The notes below the pieces were generated by a model. That model had not been told where the DNA came from, made no database searches, and was given only the letters and a program-made list of their open reading frames with translations. From positions 248,001 to 312,000 of the forward strand of contig NDFF03000388.1 of the NCBI GenBank assembly GCA_002150815.3: a stretch of 64,000 nucleotides of DNA, in the 5' to 3' direction. The translations under genes and the position numbers were made by a program. Positions 46,299 through 58,790 of the stretch are shown here, piece after piece. The DNA is from Grammothele lineata (lineage: Eukaryota; Basidiomycota; Agaricomycetes; Polyporales; Polyporaceae). Every line of letters begins with the position of its first letter. Position 1 is the first letter of the stretch.

Positions 46299-47684
46299 GT
46301 GACGTTACGTGGTCCCCTCATTGGGAACGACGCATTGCTCTTCCTTGCATCCCGTTTAAATTGTCATGATATGCTGTCTTTTCTTCTTCTGTACCCGTCA
46401 CAGTATCCTCAACGGATGACTAGAGCAGGCTCTGCGCATCTATCCGCTCCTTCCCATCAGTGCTCGCCGGGCACCATGGCGTCCGAATGTAGCTACTGAA
46501 CTTGTATCCTTGGTTAACTTATATCAGCAACATGTTGTAGCCATCTCGGCATTTCCTTGTCAAAAGTGTGCTCGCCGACAATGCATTATCGGATAATGCA
46601 TAAATGATCGCGAGGCTGCTCTCCTTGGTCCGCACATGCTACCAGAGTATGTAGACTTCGCACGTCACTCTGCCTTGTCTCGGAAGTCTCAGTGCATTTG
46701 AATTTGAAACCGCTGAGCTGCCTGGCAGAACGTCCGCCGGTCGTCTTGTGGCACATAGAGGAAGGTTGACCACCAGATCGAAATCCGGACGTTAGGGGGT
46801 TCTACCTGACTTGTAGTTCGTGAAAGCACTGTAGCCGTTACACATCATCGAACGGATGAATATCGGTTATATATTCATGCAAGAAGACAAATCCCAGGAG
46901 ATGATCAATGAACTTCGAGGACCTGCTTCACGTATCCGAAAGAATCTCCTATAAATTCGAACACCGAGCCGTCTCTGCATCTGAAGTAGTGTCGCGTGAC
47001 CGTTGCTAAGAATGTCGACGTCGCTGAATTACCGAGGTCAGAGATAGTATACAGAGTTATAGCGTGGCCTGGACTTGAAGACGACAGATCAGCCGGAGGG
47101 TATTCTTCTCCCCTTCAACACATACTCGGATCGGGACGACTAATTAATGGTCTGAACGTGGGTGCCCCAAGAAACGTGGTATAATGAAACACACATACGT
47201 CTTCAAATAGGTTCAACTACAAGCCGACGAATCGAGCCCGCTTCCACGACCGAGCCCGAAGCGTCGCAGGGTATGTAGCCGTAGGACAGAGCGCGTAGTA
47301 CTTACCGTTAGCAATACGACCTCTAGTTGTCTGCGAGGTGCTCAAGGACCGCACCAGGGTCACAGCAGAAGGGGATAGCGCCGCCCAACACGGTGGATAG
47401 AGGGACAGGATCAGTGTCAGACCATCGAGGAGGGTGGAAGAGGTTGGCAGGAAATTGGCGCCGGCCTGCCGCGCAGGACGCTGGTCGCTGGCGTGACGGC
47501 GTCTCCATCATTCACGAATCACGTCTACGTCCATCCTAGCATGCGCATGTCTCACGGCCCTAGTGAGTATTTGTTGAAGTCAAACGCCGGATGTCACTTG
47601 AACAGTTGAACTCGTCACGATCCAGGCTGCCTACCTTTACATATTCGACCAACGCCAAATCGTGTTCAACCATAGCGCCTGCAT
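46299..47684. other. Gene-free region before B3
   Basis: Nothing supported. No recognisable copy of A or C was found here, so B3 stands outside a full module. Confidence 0.45.
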
Positions 47685-49075
47685 ATGACAGACGCCTCTG
47701 CATTTCAGGAGAACCCCAGTCCCTACTTAGTATTCGAAACGCATACCATCGTCGAGCAGTTTTGGCGGGATAGGCAAAATCTCTTCGAGTCCCATGGCTA
47801 CACGCTCCGGCCCCGTTTCCGGCCAGGCTGGATTCCTTCGTGGCGGGCAGACCCGTCACTCAGGATTTTCGACCAAGAGGACTACCTCACGTGGCATGTA
47901 AGCGCATCATCGCTACTATACAAGCTCAGCATGCACCCCCGGACAGGGCTGACGAGAAGCGACAGATGTTTCGCCTGAACGTACTAGACGGCCGTCGGCT
48001 GTCGGACGGCCGGCTGGTCCTCTTCAAGAAGGTGCGGACTGGGTCTGAGGAAGTGCAAATCGCGACGCATTTCTCCTCGGACGAGGCGCGCAGCGATGCT
48101 CGCAACCATTGTGTTCCCATTCTCGATGTTATCGTTGATAGAGAAGACCCTACGATATCGTTCCTCGTCATGCCTTTCCTTCGCTATATCGACGATCCAG
48201 AGTTTGACACAGTTGAGGGCATTCTGGAGTGTATTGGGCAGCTTCTTGAGGTAGGTCGCCTTGCCTTGCAAGGATGCTTGTCGGCAGCTCATGCTGCGTG
48301 TGCAGGGACTTGTCTATCTGCACGAGAATAGTGTGGCGCACCGGTACGTTCTTCGACAGCCCATCGAATTCCCGTACTCATCCGTCCCCAGGGACTGCGC
48401 ATATAAGAATGTGATGATGGACGCCACAGCTCTCTTTCCCCGCGGCTTCCATCCCATGGCGGACATTTCCCTCCCGGATGACATCACACGCAGCGCTCCC
48501 ACGGTGTCCCGCTCCCGGGTGGGCCCTAAAGCCGTTACTTATTACTTTACCGACTTCGGGCTCTCGACGATGTTCGCCCCAGACGAGACGAACCGTCTTG
48601 TCACTGGGATACATGGACTAGATCGTGACGTTCCCGAGCTTTCCGACGACGTTCCCTATGACCCGTTCAAGACCGATATCTTCATCTTAGGGAACACGAT
48701 TCGCAGGACGTTCGTAGAGGTGAGCTCTGCTCATAGCCCTCGTGCTCATCAAGAACAAACTCGACTGACACAGTTCATAGAAGTATTCCAACTTGGACTT
48801 GCTGCTACCATTGGTACAGCAGATGACGAGCCACGATCCTGCGGTGCGACCGAACGCGTCTGCCGCACTCGAAGAGTTCCAAAAGATACGCGAAAGTTCT
48901 TGGACAGTGAACCGGGTGTGGCGGCCCAGAGTGCGGCAAGAATCGTGGTCCGAAACTATCGTTTTCGACGCTTGGGCGCTGGTGAGTGTAGCAAACCATC
49001 GTGTTCATGATTCGTCCAAAGCTGACGCGGACGCTCTGGATGCAGTGTAAGGCGGCTTATAGGACCGCGTTTTGA
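47685..49075 (+). CDS. Gene B3: third divergent protein kinase-like copy
   Basis: Six exons: 47685-47897, 47966-48250, 48306-48343, 48392-48719, 48781-48981, 49046-49075; 364 residues. Exons 2, 3 and 5 have the same lengths as in B1 (285, 38, 201 bp). Landmarks: RPRFRPGWIPSW, GRLVLFKKVR, MPFLRYIDDPEFD, HRDCAYKNVMMDA, YYFTDFGLS, TDIFILGN and RPNASAAL. The C-terminal tail is much shorter than in B1 and B2 (LCKAAYRTAF). It lies on the opposite strand from B1 and B2, so at least one copying step involved inversion. Confidence 0.86.
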
Positions 49076-51553
49076 CCAGGTCCAAAGCTTGAGCTCGATG
49101 TCAATCGAGCACTCGGGCAGCCCTGTCTAATTGTCCGTGACCTTGGAAGGTCCGTGTGGCAATGCGGAGGCGTATGCTGGCGCTCCTTGTGGCAGATCTA
49201 GGAGAACTTGTATCAACGAAACATGGCGTGTAAGATACAGAGAATTCGCACGAGAGGATCAGGCTTGTTTGAAAGTCGAGGCTTGCGTCCCTGGTAGGCC
49301 GTACAGCTGTGTCTACGCCAGATGAAGCCGATTGAGGCAGTATTCGTGACTTCTGCCTCAGCGTCTTTGATCTGCCAGTGTCTAGGAGGCGTTATGAGCG
49401 AAGGAAAATGCGAATAGTTACGAGAGCGGTATCGTCAAGCCGAGCGGGTCGTCCAGTGGTCGTAAGCCCGAAACTGGCTACGGAGGATCATTCCATATGC
49501 GTGCGTACCGATAGTCGTACGGCATATATTGAATAGTCCGCTTGAGTATGAGCGCCAGATGAGAATGGACTCATCTAGCCCTTTCGGCGTGGAACGAATA
49601 CCCAGGGCTTTCGGAAGGATTCGAAGGGGGTAAGGACGATAGTAGAGACGCTGTCTTCTATACGCGCCCTTGATCTTGGGGGTTAATACAGTCATGCGCT
49701 CCGTCGGCGAAACAAAGCCTGGGCCGTGCCCGCGCCCGCGACGCCCCCCGCGTCGGACGAGGGAAAACTTGGGCGATCGCGACTGGCGACGGAAGAAGCC
49801 TGCCATCGAAAGCCAGCTTCGGAGGGCGCGCATTCGACGCGTGCCCTCGGACGAGCCAGGGCTGGCCCAGAACCCAGCGTATACGCCGGATCGTGGCAGG
49901 TCCCAGGCCCAGGCGTGCGCGGATGTCGCCGGCACGCGGCGGGCCGGGCGCTGGCGACGGCGCGGGGGTGCTTCTCTGGAATCTGGATGGTGCGCCGCTG
50001 CGTATGCGGAGCGATAACTCGGGTTCGAAGCGCACCTCGCCGCGCGGTAGCTTCTTCCCCTGGGCACGACTTCTCCCAGGCCGAGGGACAAAGGAGCGCA
50101 GAGAACGCTCGGATGGAAGGGCCCCACAGCGCTCGCGCGCGGAAGGGGTCCCTCCCGACGCGGTGGAGACTTGGAACGTCCGACCGCTACACACACCGCG
50201 CGCGCGATCGTCTCCGCCCGCAAGTGAGACCTCCGAAGGCCGAACAGAGACCATCGCGCGCGGGGAGTTTGCGCTCCTTGGTCCGTGGTCGTGCATCCGC
50301 TGAGCGCGCGGGATGAGGCGATGAGCCATCGTCGTTGCTGTCCGCCGCCGCAATCACCTGCTCGACATGTGTATCGTTGGGATCGAAAATGCGGTATGGG
50401 TGTGAGAGACCGAAGGGGGAGGACGACGAGGCGAGAGACACGGGATTCGAGCGGAGATACACCGCGGGGCCCTCTGGCTCTCCGATCGCCTCCGACGAGG
50501 GCCTGGGGAGGGCTTTGGCTGAGCTTCGCGCTCGCTCGAAAGGCAGGCCTTGCGTCCGACTTTCCGACTGGAGCGAGACGAGCGTGCGTTCCGCCCGGCG
50601 CAGCGCATCACATGGGGAAACACGATGGATTCTGCTGCCTGTCGAACCCCTCCTGGACCCCTCGCGTTCCCACCGAGGCTGAGAGCCGTCCATCGATGTC
50701 CCTCGATGACGAGGATCTGCGGCGTCCTATCCAGCGCATCGGGATTAGACGTGCTGCGAGCGGCCGGATGTAAGGACAATAGAAGTGTGGCCGGGCGGGC
50801 GCGGCTTTGATAGGGGGAGCTGGTCCACTGGAGCCTGGCACGCAGCTGGGAGAGGAAATATGCAGCGGCGGAGAGAGAGCTGGCCACGGCGTGCCTGCAT
50901 CGGGAAAGCAAGGGATCTCTCTATCTCGCGCGCATCAGGAGACTCGAAAGGCCGCGGGCGAGCTGGGGCCAGCCGGCGGCGCGCTGCCGTACCTTTCTTG
51001 CCATTTTGGGCGGCGTTCCTTCCCGTCGCGGGCCTGTCGCACTCGTGCCGCACCTTCCAAAGGCGAGATGGCAGGATGATGCGGAATCGCCGCCTATTCT
51101 AATGTTGGGGCCCCGAGGGGTCACCGTGATATCTGGGAGCGCCAGCCCCACCGGTGCGCGGGGCCGGGGGGCTCGTTGGTGCGAGCGCGCAGGGGACAGA
51201 CGACGAGGACGGTGGATGGGCCGGAGCAGACAGCGAAGCGGGTGTCGAGACGTGAGGGGAACTGGGGCAGAAGCAGAACTTGCCATATGCGCTCTGGGAT
51301 GCGAGCAGGCGCGTCGGATCCGGCGGGGTCAAGGCCGACGCCGAGCGCGGGGGCGGCGGGGCTCCATCCTCGGCGCGTACGTGCTGCATATGGCAGCCGG
51401 TCCGGGCCGGGATCATGGATCGAGATCTGGATTCGAGAGGATCGGCTCGAGTACTTGAGCCCCTCCTCCTCCGGATCCTTCCTCGCCTTCCCCATTATCT
51501 GCCGTCTTCTCCCCCACCGCACTCTCCACGCTACCCATCCTCCCCCGCACACA
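49076..51553. other. Gene-poor, CpG-rich stretch
   Basis: About 2.5 kb without a supported gene. From about 49650 to 51400 the DNA is very GC- and CpG-rich, so long frames stay open on all strands by composition; their proteins are Arg/Ala/Gly/Pro-rich with no domain. It may be an extended promoter of the gene at 51554. Confidence 0.5.
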
Positions 51554-52319
51554 ATGAGCGTTTCCGTCGACGACCTCGTTGCCTCCTTTAACTCCAGCCA
51601 CATTGGCCAAGAAGCCATGGATCTCGCCGCCCTCCAGGTTTGTACCTCCTGCACCACGCCACGCCCTCTCTTTCGTCTCCTCACACCCAACCGCTCTTCT
51701 TCAGGCGCAGCTCCAGCAAACTCTCTTTGCCCAATCCATGGCTCAATCCTTCGCGCCGCACCGAGGTGGTCCGCTCAACTCTCCCGTACACCGCACGCCC
51801 TCCCACAGCATCTCGCTCGACCCCTCCGAGGCAGCTTGGGTCAGGCACAACGGGATGGCTAGCTCCAAAATGAGGTGCTCGATCGACGAGGGCCAGCGCG
51901 AGTCAGAGGACATGATGGATGAGGACGAGCGCATGGTTGAGGATCTCCTTCTTGCTTCCCCCACGTCCCCCACCCACACCTCCTCTTTCTCTCGAGCGCC
52001 ACAGTCCTCGGGCGTCCCTCACCGCCAGCGCAAAACCAGCCTTTCCGTGCATATGATCCCTCTCGAGCACTCGCATCACGAACTCCCCGCGCCCAACAGC
52101 TCTCTCTTCACCACCACCGACCCCTTCTACCTTGCCTCCCTCCAGAACACCCACCACACACCCGCGACTTCGTCCGTCTTCTCCCAGGCGGGACGCCCCT
52201 CCTCCCACTCCCCCTTCCTCAAGCACCACTTGCAGTACAGTCCATTCAGCCACTCTTTCCAGGGTACGGCACCGGATGCGCAGCCACACATGTTCGCGAC
52301 CGCCGCGTTCAGCTCGTGA
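51554..52319 (+). CDS. Small Ser/Pro-rich protein of unknown function
   Basis: Two exons (51554-51637, 51705-52319), 232 residues, clean 67-bp intron with pyrimidine-rich 3' end. The N-terminus SVSVDDLVASFNSSHIGQEAMD leads into a Gln/Leu helix (LAALQAQLQQTLFAQSM). The remainder is disordered, Ser/Pro/His-rich, with one acidic helix (SEDMMDEDERMVEDLLLAS). No domain recognised. I believe similar N-termini occur in other agaricomycetes but cannot verify it here. The conserved helix plus a disordered tail would suit a regulatory protein; that is a guess. Confidence 0.7.
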
Positions 52320-55300
52320 ACACCCACTCCAGTGGCAGTGGTCATCATCACACCACACCCTCCCCTCTCATCCCCTTCACGACCCGTGTATCACCAGTGT
52401 ATCATAGAACACGCTATACCTCCCCACACTCGACTCGGCGCGGCGACAAGGACCTTCCCGTCTTTCTCCGATGGCGATCTTCTCTGGGCTCGTCTTCAAA
52501 ACGGGCGCGGGGGAGTAGAAGCTCGAAGTCCGGGGTAGCGCTGTCACTTCCGGAGTCGCGGGGCGATGCTGATTGGGTGGAGTTGCACGGCCCGCGCTGA
52601 TCCCCCGGGGCTTATCTGCCACCATTCGGTGAATACGGTCAAAACGGGGCCACAACCTTCCTCGGGGTACGCGCCATCCGCGCTATTCCGGCGGATGACA
52701 CTGGTTGTGGCTCTCGCGCGGTGGGAGCAGACACAAGTGCGGCCGAGACAAGACTGCGCGGCAGTGCGAACGGCGGCTGCAGAGCGCGGGCGTAGTACGC
52801 TCCAGCTCTCATGCCTTTCGCAGGTTGCGGACAGTTTCGTCTCCGTCTCATCAGGTCCACCCCTTTTTCCGCAACAGATTCCGGATAAGACCCCTCTCCG
52901 TCTCGTCATCTGCGCACTGCGCCTTGTCGAATACACTACGCTTTATTCGCTTTCTGGTCTGACACCCCCACCCTCGCCTAGAATACAGAGCTTGCACCGT
53001 TCACGGAGGCTTCTGTCTCCAGTGCCTGGACACCATCACTCATCCCTGGTCCCTCCCCGCATATATCACACTTCCTATCGCGTCGCGCCGAGACGGACTC
53101 TACTCTCAAATCACACGTATACCTATTTCTGCATCGTCCCCCTGAGCCGCCTCTCCCCTCTCCGCATCGTCTCTCCCACCCACGTCCAGTGTTTCAATGT
53201 GCAAGCTCCCGCCTGATCACCATCACCACCCGCAATGACGCCTTCCGTGCTATCTATTATCTGTAGAACGCTAACCTTACATCGTTAATGTGCACTCCCG
53301 AGTTTCGACGCTTCCGCCTTCCCCTCCCCCGTCGCGACGGGTCGGGTCGTCTGCGTGACGTCTGAGCTTCAGTCAATATGCCTCCGCGCGCGCTTCGCGC
53401 CCGGCTTTCTATGAGGCAGCGCCCCTCGCGACTCTTCGCGAAGGCGAAGAAGGTCCAGGGAGGCAGGCGGGGGAGGGCCCCGTGACCCCCCCCTCTGCAT
53501 GCTGTTTCATTCATCTGGCTACTGCTGGCATCACTCGCCCGCAAAAGCCCCCGAAACTCTAATGGCGCGGTTCTGCGTTTCAGCTGGTCGACGTCCGTCG
53601 ACGTCCGAGTGCGGGGGCCATGTGTGCCCTAGTGAGTCGCGAGTGGCACTCGCGTTCGATGCGCGCTCCGCGTCGGCTTGAGCAGCGCGCCGCGTCGCTC
53701 TGCGCGGAGAACTTTGAATTCGTCGGGACGCGAGCTCGAGGTTCTGGCGTGGCGCGTGCGTGGGGGGTTCGAGGGATTGAATGTGTGTGCTAAGTGTGTG
53801 TGCGTTGTACGGTATGGGGTGGGCGGCTTGCGGTGTTGGGTGTGATCCGCGGCGGGGTCGGGGTGGGCCCTTTGGATGTCGACGCGCGCAGACGGCGGAG
53901 GGACGTAAGGTACCTGAGGCCTAGGGTGCGGTCGCGCGCTTCACAGATCTAGAAGAAAGCACGCCGCAAGGTTTCGAGGGCCCACCGCTAGTACTAAGGA
54001 GAATCGCGAACGCGTACGCGCCCCGCGGAGGCGGCTTTCGAGCGGGCGAGAAGAAAATTTGGGTGCTCTCGTTGACCCCTTCATCCTTAGCCCGCCCCGG
54101 ACAGAGCGGGACGACAACGTCACCATTCGTACGTCTTGAAGCTCGTGGGCTATTATCGCGACGGCGACCACACAGGCCACCTCTGTCCACCTCCACATGC
54201 CTCCGCATGCCGCGGCCGACGTCCCGGTCGGAGCAGTCGGGCGCGCCAAGTTAGACAGTGCACTAGTGAGCATCGGAGCTCGGTCGCGGAGTCCTGCCCA
54301 AGTCCCGTCAGGAAGATGCTTCTGCTATGTCGCCCTGGGGGATCGCAGCGAGTCAAGGGCTTCTCGGGACTGGGGAGCCCTTCTTCATCCCGGAACTCGG
54401 TCTAGCAGCCGGTGCCGTTTCTCGAGCTATAACAGCAGGCTGCGCTGTCGACTCGGGGCCTTCGCCCGAACCCGGGCTTCTGAACCTGCGCAGAAGGACG
54501 TCGCGGTACCTCTTTGAGCTTGCGCGCGGGCGCCCCGCCCCGGCGCACCCCCGCCGGCCTGCCAAATCGAGATCTGGCTTTTACACGTCTTCGCTTCCCC
54601 GCGCCGTCGTGCCGCTCTTCCTGCAGCCCGCCCCGACGCCCCGACATCCGTGTGCGTAGCGCAGAGAAGTGTCTTCGTCGACGACGTCGGCCGTGCGTAC
54701 CGGTGACTTCTTCAGTACGCGTATTTCTAGCGCTAGCGTGTTAGTACTCGCTCGGGACGTCTCGGACCCCGCGCCCGCATCCCGGGCGTACACGGCACCC
54801 CAGTGGCACGCCGCGGCGGCGCTCGGGAGTCGGGAGACGGGAGGGCGGGGCAAGCCAAGCCTCCTCGGGATCGGATGCTCGGCGCGGGCCCGCGGGGCGA
54901 CGCGACGACGCCACCGACGTTGTGCACGATCGCCGTGCGCAGTTGCAACTTGCCTCCGCCTCCGCCTTACAGCTGAATGCATAACGATAGACCGCGAGTG
55001 CCTTTTCGTCTGTAGGAACACGTGGCCTTCGTGGAGTCTGGGACAGTGACTATTGGCTACGAGGCTTGCGCCGAGGGAGTTAGGTGGTGCGTCTCGCCCG
55101 GCGAGTGGTGCGGATTCCCTTGCATGGTGGACATCTCGTACCAGATCTGTAAGGTGGAAATGGCGCGCGCGGTCTATCGTTATGCATTCAGCTGTAACCC
55201 GTTTGTTCACCGATCAATGATCATTCCCTCCACGTGGAGGCGGGCCGGTCAAGGTAGCCGGGGGGCCGGCGTACTCCGTGTCGTTTCCGGAGGAGTCCGT

Positions 55301-56472
55301 AGTGCGATGGTCGCGCTGCGCCGAGCGTGCCACCACTGTGTTTTATCTTGTGTCTTGAACTCCTCTGCTATGGCGCTGTGCCCACTGTCGTGCTGTTTCC
55401 TTTCGATTACTCTATCGCTGAAGGTATCTGGAAGGGCGTGATGGCTCGTGACGGCTTGGGTTCCAAGACCGTGAGCTGCCAAGATGCCGACATATCACGA
55501 CATTGACGTGCTGCGCTCGATGACGTCGTGCTCGTCCACTTATTACGCTCTCTACCCGTTAAGGGCAGCCACTATGACTAGTCCTTATGTTTTGCTCCGT
55601 CAAGCAGCCTACCGACAATGTTCGATCGTGCTTCAGCCATTCGTTCCGTTCGCTACCGCAATACCTCGCGCAGACGTCGTGTCCGCCGGAGTCGTCTCTA
55701 CGTCAGTGTCGTTTCTTCAGGTTCTCTACTAGTTGGCTGCCAGATACTGTTCTTCGAAATTCTGCATGCACGTATATGCGGGTGAAGATCACGAACCCGC
55801 CCTCACACGTCCGACCGTTTATGCGATCCACACGTCGAACGGCCGCCTTGTTTCCAATTCGCGGGTGCCCGACGGGCTACCGTTACGCGCAATTTTCTTA
55901 GGGGCCGTCCATGTCGGTCTGTCCTAGCTATATACGCTTCTACAGCAATGGCGGGGCTCAATCGATTGGAAGGCCTGTGGCGCCTACGCCGGGTGCGGAC
56001 AGCACGCCTGCGTCAGGTGGCGATTATCTGAAGAGGCTCGAGTCATATCCACCTTCCGCCGCGCCGCGGCTCGTTCCTGAAAGTCGCGAGGCCGTCCGTC
56101 GATCGACGTTACAAAAGGACGCAGAGGTGGGGTCTCGATGGAGATCGACTTGCCATCAACGCGCCCCCCTTCCTCGAAAAAGCTAGCACGCTGCAGCTCG
56201 AAGGCTGAAGCCTATATCTCGCGCCTAACGAAACAAGGACCGTCGATAGCCGGTGAGGTGAGTACTCCTCTTTGTTGTTCAAGGCATATGCGGGTGGGCA
56301 TGCATTGCGCGTGCCATCTCGATGCGCATCGGGACGATCATCGTGCTCACACGGTGTGGCCAGCGAACCCTCTCGCCCATATCGATCACTATCGCCGTGT
56401 ACAGACTTGTCCTCGAGTACACGATCCGCGCGACCCCCAGTATAGCAGCACTGCGGAGAAGAAATAGCAAAG
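52320..56472. other. 4.2-kb gene-poor stretch
   Basis: No gene supported. Long frames on both strands reflect GC-rich sequence, and none shows a family motif or a consistent exon chain. 53750-53860 is G/T-rich on the plus strand (tgtgtgtgctaagtgtgtgtgcg). Possible content: long untranslated or non-coding transcripts; nothing can be shown from sequence alone. Confidence 0.45.
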
Positions 56473-58324
56473 ATGATGGATCTGTTCGTACCCGCGAACC
56501 TAGCCCAGCCTGCCCTCCTGGCGCTCGTCGTGGCCGCGTGCGCGGCAGCTTTGTACGCCGCGAGGCGTGTTCTGGCGGCGCGTGAAGACGAGGCTGCTGC
56601 AAAACTCCGCGTGGCTGCTGCGCCGGTGAAGGATCGCGAGCCGGGAGGTGAGTGCGGGCGACTGGAGAGTGTGGTGTTGATCTGACGCAATGCCTCGTTT
56701 TTGCCAGAGTGGACACCGGTCACGTTCGACTATCCGCGCGTCGAGCCTAGCAAAAAGCACTTCAGCACGCTGAAGCCGATTCCTTACCGGCCGTTCAAAT
56801 GGGGGCCATACCAGTAAGCATCCCGTCTAGTCGTCCGTGTACAGAATGTGAGCATTGGTACTGAGACCACGCCTCGCCAGCATCACGATGGCCATCCGGT
56901 CCATGCCCTGGGACGAGTGGACCGAGCTCGACCGCGAGTTCCCGCAAGTGCACCGAGTCGTCGAGCACCGCATACGCACGCGGGGCGAGCGCGTCGTGAG
57001 CGTGAATGCCGCCCAGCCGGGCGTCGTCCAGTCTGGACAGGCCGCAGGTCGGTCGGTCGCGCGAGAGTGCTGAGGATGTTGATGCTCACGCTCATCTCCG
57101 TCCAGCCGAGGAGTTCGTGTACGAGCTGACGGAGTACCTCGCCCGCCGCCATCCCGACGTCTACCGGGTTGCTAGGCAGCCTGTTTCGAAACGGCCGGAA
57201 GAGAATGGATGGTATGGCGAAGGGCGGATTAGGGAGATTACGATCATGCCGCTTCAGAAGACGTATGACCTGGAGAAGGAGGAGCCCCTGAAGGTCGCAC
57301 GTTCGCTGTGAGTATTCATAGCTGACAGAGGTAAACCTTGGCTTACTTTGATGGTTCTGGTACCAGGATCCAAGAAGACTTCGTCCTGATGGTGGAAGGC
57401 TCGGACGGACGCTACTATTTGCAGGCCGGTGCCATGTGTATCGCAGGTGCGAGCGTCACTGCCAGTCTCGTCAAGGCGACACATACACTGACCATTTCGT
57501 GGGAAGGCTCGTGGAGGCTAGAAGACAAGCTGGGCATGCCGCTCGAAGACATTCACACCTCCGGCAACGTGCCCCAATGTACGTTCCCGCTCGCGATCTC
57601 CGCCTTCCCAGCGCCGCTCACCACGCGCCTCACGTGTCCCCCCTCCCCTGCTTCGTCTGCGCCACAGACAAAGAAAAACTGCAGATGAGCATGGACCGCT
57701 TCTTCCGGCGGATGCCGCTGGACAAGCCGGTCGTGAGGAACAACTACAGCTTCCAGCTCGTGCAGGAGCCCGCGGCGCGCGTGCCGCAGCCTGCGGCGGG
57801 GGAGCTGCTCGCGGTCGACCCGGACGAGCTCGCGTGGGCGGCGACGATGAACGGGAGCGAGGACATCTCCGAGTACGAGCGCGCGAAGCACGTCAACGAC
57901 CAGGTCGAGGCCGGGGAGGGCGCGCACGGGGGCGGGGGCGGGGCGCTCGAGGTGCCCGCGACGCCCGCGACGTTCAGGCTGAGGACGGAGAGGCAGACGT
58001 TGAGGCGGCTGCCGCGGACGGGTGCGGTCGTGTTCATGATCCATGTGTACCAGACGGGGGTGGAGCAGCTCGCGCGCGAGCCGGGGGTGCCGGGGAGGAT
58101 GGCGAGCGCGATGCGGAGCTGGCCGGACGACGTGGCGAGGTGAGTGCGGGCGGCGGTGAATCGTGTTGTGTGTCGCAATGGTGCTGACGAAGTCGGGCGG
58201 GGACAGGTATAAAGCGCGGGGAGCGTATGAGGCGATCTTGCCGTTCCTCGACCGGTGCCATGCAGAGCAAGTCGAGAAGGGCATCGTCTCTGAGGACGAG
58301 AAGAAGAACAACTTCCCGTACTAG
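56473..58324 (+). CDS. Membrane-anchored DUF3445 / HODM-like haem protein
   Basis: Eight exons: 56473-56647, 56708-56813, 56881-57047, 57106-57307, 57367-57446, 57507-57578, 57668-58139, 58207-58324; 463 residues. An N-terminal membrane segment (~13-30, LLALVVAACAAALYAARRVL) precedes the domain. DUF3445 landmarks: RPFKWGPYHITMAIRSM, IQEDFVLMVEG, AGAMCIAGSWRLEDKLGMPLEDIH, MDRFFRRMPLDKPVVRNNYS, LRTERQTLRRLPRTGAVVF. The family includes the alpha subunit of bacterial haem-dependent oxidative N-demethylase; in fungi the substrate is unknown. The RTERQTLRRLPRTGA block is the most diagnostic. The membrane anchor suggests an ER-facing or vesicular enzyme, which is inference. Confidence 0.85.
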
Positions 58325-58790
58325 AGTCCTAGATGTATAGAGGAGGTTAATGAACGCATGGGGCCCATGTGCTCCCAGGGATGACGCACGTCTCATTTCT
58401 CCTTCGTTGCGGATGTAGGGGGATTCTCGTTCAATTTAGCGCGGCACGTTGTCGGCCTGAGGCATGTGGTGTCTCGCAGCGAGAATTTGCGCAAGTCTTT
58501 CGAGTGTCCTTGAGCGCAAACATCTCAGTATTGGCCAAACAACAGAGCTGGACACAGCCTGGGTCTGAGAAGAGACGAGAGAGGTGGAGAGCGCCGACGT
58601 GCGGACGGGCGCGTGCGAGTGGGGCGGAGTAGTCTCGGGTAAGGAAGCCGAGCCGGTCGCGCGCGTCGCCAGACCGAGGCACGTCCCCTTGCCCGCACGT
58701 CTCCGCAGGTCGCATGGCAAACTCTCTCGAGGGCGTGCTCGCCGTCGACTTATATACGCTTCCCAGCCTTCCTCGCCGCCGTTTGCCCCG
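58325..58790. other. Intergenic region
   Basis: Between two plus-strand genes. A tatata at 58751-58756 lies only 35 bp before the next ATG, close for a TATA box unless the leader is very short. No gene seen. Confidence 0.45.

Noticed and set aside
46996..47184. Short frame upstream of B3 considered as a remnant of A or C
   Set aside because: No alignable similarity to A1, C1 or C2 by eye.
50010..50050. gggttcgaagc, similar to a tRNA B box
   Set aside because: No A box or folding tRNA body in the expected upstream interval.
49435..51690. Many long frames on both strands
   Set aside because: GC- and CpG-rich DNA keeps all frames open. No start context, domain or exon chain stands out.
52566..53216. 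216-codon frame on the plus strand
   Set aside because: Composition shifts along the frame and no domain-like segment or conserved splice site was found.
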